This document shows, in pieces, positions 15,017-23,524 of a stretch of 38,556 bases of DNA. The notes under the pieces were generated by a model. The model saw nothing but the letters and a program-made list of their open reading frames with translations, ran no database searches and had not been told where the DNA came from. Positions within the stretch are counted from its first letter, which is position 1. The number at the start of each line of letters is the position of its first letter. A program made the position numbers and the translations under genes. Origin of the DNA: Hyphomicrobiales bacterium (lineage in GTDB: Bacteria; Pseudomonadota; Alphaproteobacteria; Rhizobiales; Xanthobacteraceae); assembly GCA_017305455.1 (NCBI GenBank), contig JAFKKO010000141.1, positions 1 to 38,556 on the forward strand, written 5' to 3'.

Positions 15017-16315
15017 TCAGTCCGGCAGGCCCTTGCCCTTGGTCTCGATCGCCCACGGCAGCACCAAGATGCCGATGCCGAAGGCAAAGGCGGTCACTGC
15101 CACCGGATAACCGAGCGTGCCGGTCTGGCTCACCGCCCAGCCGAGCGCGAAGTTGACGCCGGCGCCGATGAAGCGGCCGAACGAAATCGCCCAGGCAAAC
15201 GCCGTGGCGCGGATCGTGGTCGGGTACTGTTCGGGGATCCAGATGCTGTAGATCGCGAAGTTGCCGCCGAAATAGCCGACAGAGGCCATCGCGACGATGA
15301 ACGGGATCAGCGAGTTTTGCTGGTAGAACAGATAGCCGAACGCCGCCAGGATCGAGATCATCATGCCGAGGAAGAACAGCCCCGTTGTCTTGCGACGACC
15401 CAGCCATTCCGCGAACAGCGGCAGCGTCAGACATCCCAAGATCGTCATGAACGAGAACAGCATGCTGGAATAGGACACCAGTTGCGGAATGTCCTTGCCG
15501 GTGTAGCCGGCCTTGGTCGCAAGCTGTGTCAACGCCGCCGGCGCATAGACCGCACCGGCCCATAGACCGATGATCGAGCAGGTCAGCAGCGTGGTGAGAA
15601 CAATCGTGCGCTGGCGGAATTCACCGCTGAAGATCTCACGCAGCGGCTTGCCCTTCTTGGCCTCGACTTCCTTCTTCTCCCATTTGTTCGGCTCGCGAAT
15701 CATCAGGCGCACGGCGAGCGCGATCGCGACCGGAGCCAGACCGCACAGGAACATCGCGCGCCAGCCGTAATGCGCGCCGACCGTGAAGTTCAGCGCGGAC
15801 GCGATGAAGAAGCCGACATAGTAGCCGGTCTGCAGATAGCCGCCCGCCTTGGCGCGGCGATCCTCCGGCCAGATTTCGGCGATGAAGGTGCCGGCCAGCG
15901 CCCACTCGCCGCCGACGCCGATGCCGGCGAGGAAGCGGAACACCGCGAGTTGGTAGACATCCTGCGCGAATGCGGCAGCGCCCGTGAACACCGAATAAAC
16001 GACGATCGTCAGCGCGAGCGTCTTGGCGCGGCCCCATTTGTCACCGAGCGGCCCCCAGATGAACGCCATGCCCCATCCGATCAGGAACAGCGCGAACATC
16101 ATCGATCCGGCGAATGCGATGTTCGGCGCGGTCGCCTCGAAGCCGGACGCCGGCAGCAGTTCACGCATCGACGGCACGAACACCAGGGCGAAGATGAACG
16201 AATCGACGCCGTCCATCACCCAGCCGAGCCAGCAGCCAAAGAATCCGATGTAGTGTTGTTTGTTCAGTCGCGATTTCGGTTTCGCGATCCCGTTTGCTTC
16301 CGCAATGACCGTCAT
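15017..16315 (-). CDS. MFS transporter of organic acids
   Basis: A 432-residue major facilitator protein with twelve predicted helices. Family features include MDGVDSFIFALVFVPSMREL in helix 1, the loop 2-3 motif GPLGDKWGRAK, RFLAGIGVGGEWALAGT in helix 4-5 and a central charged loop with NKWEKKEVEAKKG. The layout fits the aromatic-acid/sialate/dicarboxylate proton symporters (AAHS/SHS type). The probable job is uptake of the acid that the adjacent enzymes use. The ATG at 16315 has GGAGGGGG upstream, a strong ribosome site. It lies 333 bases after the HdrB-like gene, so it may have its own promoter. Confidence 0.88.
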   Translation of the reverse strand: MTVIAEANGIAKPKSRLNKQHYIGFFGCWLGWVMDGVDSFIFALVFVPSMRELLPASGFEATAPNIAFAGSMMFALFLIGWGMAFIWGPLGDKWGRAKTLALTIVVYSVFTGAAAFAQDVYQLAVFRFLAGIGVGGEWALAGTFIAEIWPEDRRAKAGGYLQTGYYVGFFIASALNFTVGAHYGWRAMFLCGLAPVAIALAVRLMIREPNKWEKKEVEAKKGKPLREIFSGEFRQRTIVLTTLLTCSIIGLWAGAVYAPAALTQLATKAGYTGKDIPQLVSYSSMLFSFMTILGCLTLPLFAEWLGRRKTTGLFFLGMMISILAAFGYLFYQQNSLIPFIVAMASVGYFGGNFAIYSIWIPEQYPTTIRATAFAWAISFGRFIGAGVNFALGWAVSQTGTLGYPVAVTAFAFGIGILVLPWAIETKGKGLPD

Positions 16316-16648
16316 GGTCTGTTTCCCCCTCCAAGAAGATGCAGAAGCTAAACAGGCAATCCGATAGTCTAGTATTCGGCATTTTCGCACCCGCTGGTGT
16401 GTTTGTGGCGCAGCGGCCGCGCGCGAACGCACTCATGCGGCCGCTTGTGCGGCAGCATCAATTCGCGCGCGATCGATGACGGTCGCAAAGTGCGCGGATA
16501 GCCGTAAATTATAGGCCAGATCGATTTTCGGACATCGCGCATCGCGATCTTGCGAGCACAAGCAAAATCTTCTGCGGTCCGCCATGCGAACCGCAGTCCG
16601 ATGATCCCGTCGCATCTTGAGCGATGCGACAATATGACCTTCACGCGC
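16316..16648. other. Gene-free stretch between HdrB-like and MFS genes
   Basis: This 333-base stretch lies between two minus-strand genes and probably holds the promoter for the MFS and aldehyde dehydrogenase genes. It contains two GCGGCCGC octamers (near 16417 and 16437) and several GCGATCGC-like pieces, but no T-rich terminator and no convincing open frame. Confidence 0.45.
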
Positions 16649-17524
16649 TCAATGCGCTTCGTGCGGCCGAAGCGTCTCGGTCGAAACGATATGCTTGTCG
16701 AGCCGCAGTTCGTCATGCGACATGCCGAGCGCGAGGCCGACAAGCTGCGGCAGATGCAGCACCGGCATATCGAACTTCCTGCCCGCGTCCTTCTCGATTT
16801 CCTTCTGGAAGCTGTCCAGCACGGTGTGGCAAAGCGGACATGGCGTCACCATCGCATCGGCGCCATTGGTCTTGGCCGACTGAATGTGCTGGCCGGTCAG
16901 CTTGATCGAGATACGCTCGTCATGCGCGGCGGTATGGAAGCCGCAGCATTCGGTGCGGCCGCTATAGTCCACCGGCTTGCAGCCCAGCAGCTCGGACAAT
17001 TGCTCGAGCGAGCGGTTGTTGCGGGAATCAATGAAGCCATATTTGCCCGGCGGGCGGGTGATGTGACAGCCGTAGAACGCCGCAACCGACATCCCGGTCA
17101 GCGGATTGACCACCAGATGGCGCAAGCGCTCCGCGCCGATATCCTCGAACAGCACCCACAGGAAATGGGTGACGCGCGTGGTGCCCTTGTATTCGAGCCC
17201 TTCCTCGGCAAGGCGCTCATTAACCTGACGGGCGAGATAGGGATCTTCCGTGAAGGTGGCCTGCGCGTCGATCAGGTTGAGCGTGCAGGTGTTGCAGACC
17301 GTCATCAGCGGCAGGCCGTCGCGCTCCGCCAGCGCCAGGATCCGCACATTGAGCGCGAGGAAGCCGACGGGGTCGATCGCGCGGATCTCGCGCGCGCCGG
17401 TGCAGGTCGCCGATTCGAGTTCGGTCAATTCGAGATCAAGCGCCACCGCGACCTTGCGCATCGCGACGTTGAGTTCCTTGCACGTGCTCTTGGCGGAGCA
17501 TCCGGGATAATAGGCAAACTTCAT
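16649..17524 (-). CDS. HdrB/SdhE-like CCG-domain protein (heterodisulfide reductase subunit B family)
   Basis: A 291-residue protein with two CCG domains, which in HdrB, thiol:fumarate reductase TfrB and SdhE bind unusual [4Fe-4S] clusters and pass electrons. Domain 2 is complete: Cys153, 39 residues, Cys193-Cys194-Gly, 34 residues, Cys229-x2-Cys232. Domain 1 has Cys9, then Thr40-Cys41-Thr-Gly where Cys-Cys-Gly is expected, then Cys77-x2-Cys80, so one ligand Cys is replaced. The gene overlaps the iron-sulfur gene by ATGA at 17521-17524, so the two products are made together. No membrane segment is present. The partner is the flavoprotein/iron-sulfur pair upstream; a quinone or a thiol is a possible electron partner. 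Confidence 0.9.
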   Translation of the reverse strand: MKFAYYPGCSAKSTCKELNVAMRKVAVALDLELTELESATCTGAREIRAIDPVGFLALNVRILALAERDGLPLMTVCNTCTLNLIDAQATFTEDPYLARQVNERLAEEGLEYKGTTRVTHFLWVLFEDIGAERLRHLVVNPLTGMSVAAFYGCHITRPPGKYGFIDSRNNRSLEQLSELLGCKPVDYSGRTECCGFHTAAHDERISIKLTGQHIQSAKTNGADAMVTPCPLCHTVLDSFQKEIEKDAGRKFDMPVLHLPQLVGLALGMSHDELRLDKHIVSTETLRPHEAH

Positions 17525-18531
17525 GAGACAGACCTTGATTTGCCGAGCAGACGCGCGGCCGCTTTTGCCGCCGCCGTCGGTTTCCGGAGCAGGGTTTTGA
17601 TCGGGTCGATCTTGCCGCGCAGCAGAAGCCGCAGCGCCCGACCGACTTGCAGCAGCACCTTCGGCCCCTGCACGCGCAGCACGAGCTCGCTGGGGTCGAT
17701 CCGCCCGCGCGCCGCGATGATGGCGCGGAACGCCATGGAATGCTTCGCGGCATGCGGCACCAGTTCAGCGGTCTTCGCCTTCAGCGGCTCGATCACCCGC
17801 GTCACGATCGGGATTTTCGCCGGGCAGACCTCTTCGCATTTGTAGCAGGACAGACAATTGAAGATGCCGGCATGCTCCAGCGCCCGCGCCACCTTGGCCG
17901 GATCGTTGCGCGCATCGAGCGCGGTCTGCGCGAGTTGCACCAGCGGCGCAGGGCCGGCGAAATCCGTAAGATCACCGAGGCCGATCACGGGACAGGCCGA
18001 GAAGCAGGACATGCAACTGATGCAATCGAGCGCCTTCGAGGCGTTCTTCATGTCCTTGTGCGACAGCGGCTCCGGAAAACCGGAATAGGTTGCGGGCCGC
18101 TCCAGCCAGGGCTCGAATCCGGCAACGCGGTCCTCATAGGGGCGGCGATCCACCACAAGGTCGCGAATTACCGGAAGGTTGCGCAGCGGCTCGATGGTCA
18201 TGTCCGGCTCGACCGCTTCCCAGCAGGCCAGCACTTCACGGCCATTCATCCGCACCGCACAGGTGCCGCACATCTTGGTGCCGCACAGCCAGCGATAGGC
18301 AAGATCAGTGGCAAAGTTCTCGGCGATATAGTTGAGGGCGTCGAGCACGCGCATCGCGGTGTCATAGGGAACGACAAAGCTCTCGAAACGGGGCGTCCCT
18401 GTTTCGCCAGCATCGTAGCGCCGCACCCGCACGCGAACAGGATCGCCCGACTTCAGCCGCGCGTTGCGCGCCAGAAGCCCGTCCGCGTTCTCCACCTTGC
18501 CGATACTGCGTGCATCGACCTGCACGTTCAT
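17521..18531 (-). CDS. Succinate dehydrogenase/fumarate reductase-like iron-sulfur subunit
   Basis: A 336-residue SdhB/FrdB-like electron-transfer subunit. The N-terminal plant-type [2Fe-2S] domain has [18 protein letters not shown] with a further Cys in EVLACW. The C-terminal ferredoxin domain has [12 protein letters not shown] and [12 protein letters not shown]. In ordinary SdhB/FrdB the second motif is C-x5-C-x3-C and binds [3Fe-4S]. Here an added Cys completes C-x2-C-x2-C-x3-C-P, so a second [4Fe-4S] cluster is predicted. It is about 90 residues longer than E. coli SdhB, with a basic helical C-terminal tail. Start is ATG at 18531, 37 bases after the flavoprotein stop. It links FAD to the CCG protein. 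Confidence 0.9.
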   Translation of the reverse strand: MNVQVDARSIGKVENADGLLARNARLKSGDPVRVRVRRYDAGETGTPRFESFVVPYDTAMRVLDALNYIAENFATDLAYRWLCGTKMCGTCAVRMNGREVLACWEAVEPDMTIEPLRNLPVIRDLVVDRRPYEDRVAGFEPWLERPATYSGFPEPLSHKDMKNASKALDCISCMSCFSACPVIGLGDLTDFAGPAPLVQLAQTALDARNDPAKVARALEHAGIFNCLSCYKCEEVCPAKIPIVTRVIEPLKAKTAELVPHAAKHSMAFRAIIAARGRIDPSELVLRVQGPKVLLQVGRALRLLLRGKIDPIKTLLRKPTAAAKAAARLLGKSRSVS

Positions 18532-18568
18532 TGTCCGCCCCCCGGAATTCTGGCGATCCAACCTGCGC

Positions 18569-20284
18569 TCACCATGGCACGTCCATATTGGCGCGCCGCG
18601 CGAAGTCCGGCTGGAAGAACGGCAGATCGTACGGCACCTGCTCGAAGCGGAAGCCGTTGTCGGTCTTGATCATGATGTTGGCCGCCAGCCAGTTGTCGTT
18701 GTCGGTCTCGGGAAAATCAGTCCGCATGAACGGGCCGCGACTCTCGCGGCGCTCGATCGAGGAATGCACGATCAGTTCGGCGACATCGACCATGTTGTGA
18801 ACATCGATGGCGTCCACCCATTCGTAGTTGGCGACGCGGGTATGGTTCTTCACCCGCATGTTCGGCAGCACGGCGGTCCGGATGCGGTCGAGATCCTCCA
18901 GCGCGCCAGTAAGACTCGCATGGTTCTTTTCGACGCCGGCCTTCTCCCACATCACCCGGCGGATCTCTTCCTTGACCTGAACCGGCGCAAGCCCCTCGCC
19001 GTCGCTCGCCAGCAGCGCATCGATCCGGCGGCGCTCGAGCTCGACTTGCTCATCCGGCAATATCCCCGGTTGCAGCCCGCCGATCTCGGCGGCGAGGCCG
19101 TCAGCAACGCATTTGCCGTCGAAGGTGACCAGCGCGATCAGGCCGTTGCTGTGGCCGCCGACGCCCCCGGCAACATAAAGACCCGGCACCGACGAGCGCA
19201 TGTTCGCCGTATCGACCAGAATGCCGCCCTGCCGATAATGCGCGGTCACTGCGGTCTCGATCGGCCCTTGCCGCGGATCGCGCCCGAGCTGATAGAACGG
19301 CTTGCCGTAAGTGGTGTAGGCATCGATCTCCTTGGGATCGACATGATCGAAGCCGGCGAAATAACCGCCATCGAAACGCGCCTTGCCGGCGTGCACCTGC
19401 TTCACCAGCCGCTTGAGCTGTACGGTGTAGGGTCCGAACGCCATCGGATCGTCGACCTGCTGGTTGAAGAATTCCTCACCAACGGAGTTCACCATCCGCG
19501 CCGAGTGCTCCGAGCCGAGCACCGGATTGGGATAGATCTGCACGCGCTGCCAGGTCGGCGGATGCGCGACATCGTTGGTGTGCCACCACTGCATCTCGAG
19601 ATTGACGAGGCTTGCACCCGCCCGCCACGCCATCGCGAGACCGTCGCCCGACATCTCGCGCGTGCCGGTGGAGCGCTTGTGCAGGCGGTCGGAATAGCCG
19701 GTGGCGAGCACCACGGCGCGCGCCAGCACCACGGCATATTCGCCGGTCAGGCAATTCACCGTGAAGACGCCGCAGATACTGCCATCCTCGCGGCGCAGCA
19801 GGGAGGTGACGATGGTCTCTTCCAGCCGGCGGATGCCGGCCTTGATCACCTGCTTGCGCCGCAGATCCATGAACGGCACGCCGGAATTGCCCTGCACATT
19901 GGCGGCGACGCTTCTGATCTTGCCGGGACTGACCACCACATTGCCGTCGTCATCGCGGCGGAAATAAAGGCCGGCTTCTTCAAGCTCGGGATAGTAGACG
20001 CTCTCGATCCACTGGCCGCAGCGCTTCGCCCAGTTCTGATCGATCAGATACTGGTTGTGATATTTGATGAGAAACTCGGCGGTGTTGCGCGCCTGTTCCG
20101 GCGTGTTACCGAGCAGCCCGCCGCCAAGCACCAGATTTCCGGCGAACAGCGAGGCACCGCTTTTGCCGACGAGCCCCTTGCAGACGATGATTGTGTCGAT
20201 GTGCTTCCTGGTCAGCTCGAGCGCTGCATAGCAGCCCGCCGCTCCGCCTCCCACCACGACCACATCGGTTGTCAGTATCCGCAT
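18569..20284 (-). CDS. Succinate dehydrogenase/fumarate reductase-like flavoprotein subunit
   Basis: A 571-residue FAD enzyme of the SdhA/FrdA/AprA superfamily. The dinucleotide fold is VVVVGGGAAGCYAALEL at the N-terminus and the second FAD contact is GLYVAGGVGGHSNG. Where SdhA has the covalent-FAD His (SHT), this protein has GKSGASLFAGN, so FAD should be non-covalent. The HYRQGG block keeps the substrate-site His equivalent to FrdA His355. The usual HPT block is changed to WWHTND, and the catalytic Arg context GPRD appears as FGPYTVQLK. The reaction is therefore probably oxidation or reduction of a carboxylate other than succinate. First gene of a three-gene unit; divergent from a LysR gene. 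The upstream ATG choice at 20284 fits the family start. Confidence 0.9.
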   Translation of the reverse strand: MRILTTDVVVVGGGAAGCYAALELTRKHIDTIIVCKGLVGKSGASLFAGNLVLGGGLLGNTPEQARNTAEFLIKYHNQYLIDQNWAKRCGQWIESVYYPELEEAGLYFRRDDDGNVVVSPGKIRSVAANVQGNSGVPFMDLRRKQVIKAGIRRLEETIVTSLLRREDGSICGVFTVNCLTGEYAVVLARAVVLATGYSDRLHKRSTGTREMSGDGLAMAWRAGASLVNLEMQWWHTNDVAHPPTWQRVQIYPNPVLGSEHSARMVNSVGEEFFNQQVDDPMAFGPYTVQLKRLVKQVHAGKARFDGGYFAGFDHVDPKEIDAYTTYGKPFYQLGRDPRQGPIETAVTAHYRQGGILVDTANMRSSVPGLYVAGGVGGHSNGLIALVTFDGKCVADGLAAEIGGLQPGILPDEQVELERRRIDALLASDGEGLAPVQVKEEIRRVMWEKAGVEKNHASLTGALEDLDRIRTAVLPNMRVKNHTRVANYEWVDAIDVHNMVDVAELIVHSSIERRESRGPFMRTDFPETDNDNWLAANIMIKTDNGFRFEQVPYDLPFFQPDFARRANMDVPW

Positions 20285-20518
20285 GAATCCGTCTTTTGTC
20301 GCGTGCGAGACAAGGCACAGGCCGAAACGTAACTTGGCATGCCACTCTTCGCATTTAGGCGTTTTTGCACCCACCAGTGCTTGCCTGCGGCGCGGTTGTC
20401 CCGATCGCGGCATCCATCGGCATGGCGGAACACGGCGATTGACGCCGCCAATTCGATCACGGCAATATTCATTCTAATTCCAAATTGCACGGACGCTCCG
20501 TGCCGCACGGAGATCGGG
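20285..20518. promoter_or_regulatory. Divergent promoter region between the flavoprotein operon and its LysR gene
   Basis: This 234-base region should hold both promoters and the regulator's binding sites. Inverted repeats seen are TTGTC-N8-GACAA (20296-20313), GCAC-N6-GTGC within the TTGCACCCACCAGTGCTT stretch near 20370, and GCAAT-N17-ATTGC (20462-20488). LysR sites often take a T-N11-A inverted form. None of these is clearly best, so the operator is not fixed. Confidence 0.5.
20487..20511 (+). promoter_or_regulatory. Overlapping alternative hairpins at the LysR ribosome site
   Basis: The order is GCACGGA (20487-20493), CGC, TCCGTGC (20497-20503), C, GCACGGA (20505-20511). The middle arm can pair with the left arm (7 bp) or the right arm (6-7 bp), not both. 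The right arm runs into CGGAG, the probable ribosome site 7 bases before the LysR start at 20519. As DNA these are two overlapping palindromes and could be an autoregulatory operator instead. Confidence 0.5.
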
Positions 20519-21472
20519 ATGCCGCAACTGGCCAGACTCGCATGGGACGATCTGCGCGTCGTCCTCGAGGTGGCCCGGCAAGGCAGCATCTACGCCGCGG
20601 CGAAGATCATGAAGGTCGACCATTCGACGGTGACAAGGCGGATCGCCCATGTCGAACTGATCCTGGAGCGGCGGCTGTTCGACCGCTCCAATCGCGGCAT
20701 CACACCCCGGCCGGAAACCGAGCATCTGCTCGAACATATCCGCTCGATGGAAATGCATGCGGCCGCCATGCATGAGGAACTGGAGCGAAACGTCGCAACC
20801 CAGGTCCGCGCCATCCGCGTCGCCACCATGGAAGGGCTGGCGAGCGGCTATCTCGCGCGCCGAATTCAGGAGATCACGCTGGACGAGCCCGGCATCCGGA
20901 TCGAACTGTTCAGCAACCCGCATATCGTCGATCTCTTGAAGAAAGAGACCGACATCTTCCTGAGCTTCTTCGACCCGATGATCCCCGGCCTGATCAGCGA
21001 ACAAATCGGCGAGACCGCGATCTATCTCTATGGCTCGGCGCGTTATCAGGCGCTGCACGGCCTGCCCGGCTCGCGCGAGGAGCTCGGCGCGCACCGCTAT
21101 GTCGGTTACATTCCGGAAATGGTGTCGATTGAATCCGTCCGCTGGCTGGATCAGCTCGTGCCCAACGCGCATCTGGCGTTTTGCAGCAACAGCGTGATCG
21201 CCCAGCGCAACGCGGCGATCGCGGGCGCCGGCCTTGCCGTGCTTCCGACTTTTGTCGGCGATGAGACTGGCGCGCTGTTTCGGGTGTTGCCGGACCAGAT
21301 CCGCAGCCTGCGGCCGGTCTGGATGTCGGTCGCACGCGACCAGCATGTGCTGAAAACCATCAGCCGCTCGGCCAAGGCGATTGCCCGCATCTTCGCGGCC
21401 GATAGGCCGTTCCTGCTCGGCGACTCGCCATGGATCGAGCGGCCGGCGCCGTCCGCTTCCGTCAAGGCGTAG
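20519..21472 (+). CDS. LysR family transcriptional regulator (first of two paralogues)
   Basis: A 317-residue LysR regulator. The N-terminal winged helix-turn-helix is LAWDDLRVVLEVARQGSIYA followed by AAKIMKVDHSTVTRRIAHVE. The effector domain has DIFLSFFDPMIPGLISEQIG and FCSNSVIAQRNAAIAGAGLAVLP. It is divergent from the flavoprotein operon, the standard arrangement for a LysR activator and its target. The later LysR gene at 26698-27606 shares the unusual DHSTVxRRIA, ATMEG(L/I)AS and GLISE(Q/K)IG blocks, so the two are paralogues. I choose the ATG at 20519 since family similarity starts there. The effector is probably the substrate or an intermediate of the pathway. Confidence 0.92.
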   Translation: MPQLARLAWDDLRVVLEVARQGSIYAAAKIMKVDHSTVTRRIAHVELILERRLFDRSNRGITPRPETEHLLEHIRSMEMHAAAMHEELERNVATQVRAIRVATMEGLASGYLARRIQEITLDEPGIRIELFSNPHIVDLLKKETDIFLSFFDPMIPGLISEQIGETAIYLYGSARYQALHGLPGSREELGAHRYVGYIPEMVSIESVRWLDQLVPNAHLAFCSNSVIAQRNAAIAGAGLAVLPTFVGDETGALFRVLPDQIRSLRPVWMSVARDQHVLKTISRSAKAIARIFAADRPFLLGDSPWIERPAPSASVKA

Positions 21473-21473
21473 A

Positions 21474-21519
21474 GCGCGGCGCGGACCATCGCCGTTGAGG
21501 TCGATGGTCCGCGCCGCGC
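21474..21519. terminator. Long bidirectional terminator hairpin
   Basis: The 18 bases at 21474-21491 are perfectly complementary to 21502-21519, with a 10-base loop. It lies between the convergent LysR and binding-protein genes, ending 6 bases before the latter's stop codon, and probably stops transcription from both sides. No long T run is present. Confidence 0.85.
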
Positions 21520-21525
21520 CATGCA

Positions 21526-22803
21526 TCAAACCGGCATCGCCGACAAATTGTGGCGGACCGGCATGTTCTTCAACAGATCTTCCTTCGGAATCCGCTTCTG
21601 CAGCGTCAGCTTGCCGTTGACGACCCGGCTGATGTAGCAATCGATGACGCCGGCATGATCTTCCTTGCGGATGATCTTGTCGCCCTGCGGATGGCCGATG
21701 GAATTCTTCATCTCCATGCCTTCAAGCGCCTCGATCACGCCCTGGATGTCCTTGCGGGTCTTGTAGCCCGACTTCTCGATCGCCTGCTTGATCGCGAAGA
21801 TATCCTCCCACGCCTGCCAGCAATGGCTCTTGTCCATCACCGCGGTGCCGCCGACTTGACGCGCATCGACGTCATCGATCTGCAGACGCTTGTTGAACTC
21901 CTTGTGGTACTCGTCGTTCTTCGAGCTCAGCATGCGCGGGAAGTTCTCGAAGAAGTAGACGCCCTCAGCCGCACCCTGGATGTCGTCCGGCGCGATCGAC
22001 TCGATGCTGGCCGACGAGGAGAACATCTTCATCTTCTTGTCGAGGCCCATGCTCTTAGCCTGGGTATAAAAACCGAGCGACAGGGAGCCGATGAAGGCCG
22101 GCAGCAGCACTTCGGTGTCGGCGGAGATCTGCGCCAGATACGGCACGAAATCCTTGGTATCGAGCGGCACCGCGATGCTGTTGAGAATCTTGCCGCCTGC
22201 CTTCTCGATGAAATGACGCGATTCCTGATTGGTGCTCTGACCCCAGGCGTAATCGGCGTAAATGATCGTCCATACCTTGCCGAAATTCTCGACACACCAG
22301 GGCATGCTCGCCGCCGCGATCGAATAGGTGTCGGTGCCGGTGCGGAACGAATAGCGCGTCCCCTTGGCGCCGGTCGCCTCCGTCGCTTCGCCGGTGGAGA
22401 AGTAGATGGTCTTGAGTTCGGATGCGATCGGGATCGCCGCCAGCATCACCCCGGAATGCACCGAGCCGATGACGAATTCGGCATTGGCGCGCTGGATCAG
22501 GTTGCGCAGCTTGCGCGCGCCGCTGGCCGGATTCGACTCGGTGTCCTCGGTCGCGAGCTCGACCTTGCGCCCGGCGATGCCGCCGCCCTGATTGATGACG
22601 TCAACCGCGGCGCGGGCGCATTTGTCATGCCAGACGCCCCATGACGAGATCACGCCGGTGAGGTCGCAATGATGGCCGATCACGATCGGCCCGGAAGCCT
22701 GCGCGAACGCATCCTTCATGATGGTGAGGTTTGCCGTGCCAGCCGCCGCGCCGCCTGCGAGCGCACATTCGAGGAAGCTGCGGCGCGAAATTTTCTTGGC
22801 CAT
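21526..22803 (-). CDS. Liv-type ABC transporter substrate-binding protein (Tat-type signal)
   Basis: A 425-residue periplasmic binding protein of the branched-chain amino acid/amide/urea class (Peripla_BP_6). The N-terminus SRRSFLECALAGGAAAGTA has the twin-arginine pattern, so it is probably exported folded. The mature domain starts IVIGHHCDLTGVISSWGVWH and has the usual GVMLAAIPIASELKTIYF and VYFFENFPR blocks. Ligands in this class include amino acids, amides, urea, nitriles' derived acids and aromatic acids; the pocket cannot be read here. A clear AAGGAGAG precedes the ATG. It is the last gene of the liv operon, 22 bases after livF, and ends next to the shared terminator. Confidence 0.9.
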   Translation of the reverse strand: MAKKISRRSFLECALAGGAAAGTANLTIMKDAFAQASGPIVIGHHCDLTGVISSWGVWHDKCARAAVDVINQGGGIAGRKVELATEDTESNPASGARKLRNLIQRANAEFVIGSVHSGVMLAAIPIASELKTIYFSTGEATEATGAKGTRYSFRTGTDTYSIAAASMPWCVENFGKVWTIIYADYAWGQSTNQESRHFIEKAGGKILNSIAVPLDTKDFVPYLAQISADTEVLLPAFIGSLSLGFYTQAKSMGLDKKMKMFSSSASIESIAPDDIQGAAEGVYFFENFPRMLSSKNDEYHKEFNKRLQIDDVDARQVGGTAVMDKSHCWQAWEDIFAIKQAIEKSGYKTRKDIQGVIEALEGMEMKNSIGHPQGDKIIRKEDHAGVIDCYISRVVNGKLTLQKRIPKEDLLKNMPVRHNLSAMPV

Positions 22804-22825
22804 GATCTTCTCTCCTTGAGTGAGA

Positions 22826-23524
22826 TTAACGGGACAGACCGAGATAGCGATGCACGATCGCGGTCTGCGATTTCAGTTCCTGCGAAGTTCCGGAATAGAC
22901 CACGGTGCCCTTTTCCATCAGGAACACGCGCGGACAGAGCTTGAGCGCAGTCTCGACATTCTGCTCCACCAGCAGGATCGACACGCCGCTCTGGTTGATG
23001 CGGTAGATCTCACGCCGGATCTGCGAGACCAGCAGCGGCATGATGCCTTCGGTCGGCTCGTCGAGAATGATCAGCTTCGGACGCATCATCAGGCAGCGGG
23101 CGATGGCCAGCATCTGCTGCTCGCCGCCGGACAGCGTGTTGCCGGCCTGCTTGACGCGCTCCTTGAGGCGCGGAAAGCAGTTGAACATATACTCTTCCTG
23201 CTCGGGGTCGCGCTTGCCGGGAAGTCCGATGCACAGATTCTCCATCACCGACAGATTGGGGAAGATGCCGCGGCCCTGCGGGACATAACCGATGCCGGTG
23301 CGCGGCACCTTGTGCGCCGGGATGCCGGAGAGATCGACGCCGTCGAAAGCGATCGAGCCGCTGCTCTTGGGCGCCAGCCCCATGATGGCGCGCAGCGTGG
23401 TGGTTTTGCCGACGCCGTTGCGGCCGAGCAGCGCGGCGGATTCGCCCGGCTGGATGTCGAGATTCACGCCCTGAAGGATGTGAAGCTTGCCGATGTGAAC
23501 ATGGACATTGCTAAGATTAAGCAT
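22826..23524 (-). CDS. livF: Liv-type ABC transporter ATP-binding protein LivF
   Basis: A 232-residue ABC ATPase, the size of LivF. Walker A is GRNGVGKTT, the signature LSGGEQQMLAIARCLM, Walker B KLIILDEPTEGI, and the C-terminus LVEQNVETALKLCPRVFLME is typical of LivF. It drives import together with LivG, LivH and LivM. The start ATG at 23524 overlaps the livG stop by 8 bases, so translation is coupled. Confidence 0.92.
   Translation of the reverse strand: MLNLSNVHVHIGKLHILQGVNLDIQPGESAALLGRNGVGKTTTLRAIMGLAPKSSGSIAFDGVDLSGIPAHKVPRTGIGYVPQGRGIFPNLSVMENLCIGLPGKRDPEQEEYMFNCFPRLKERVKQAGNTLSGGEQQMLAIARCLMMRPKLIILDEPTEGIMPLLVSQIRREIYRINQSGVSILLVEQNVETALKLCPRVFLMEKGTVVYSGTSQELKSQTAIVHRYLGLSR

Noticed and set aside
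14100-15563. Long open frame spanning the MFS and aldehyde dehydrogenase genes
   Set aside because: It crosses two real genes in the wrong frame. Its product has no domain.
18464-20332. A 622-codon open frame antisense to the flavoprotein gene
   Set aside because: It mirrors a real gene in high-GC DNA, its product has no family feature and is rich in His, Arg and Asp as such shadows are. The flavoprotein motifs on the other strand are clear.
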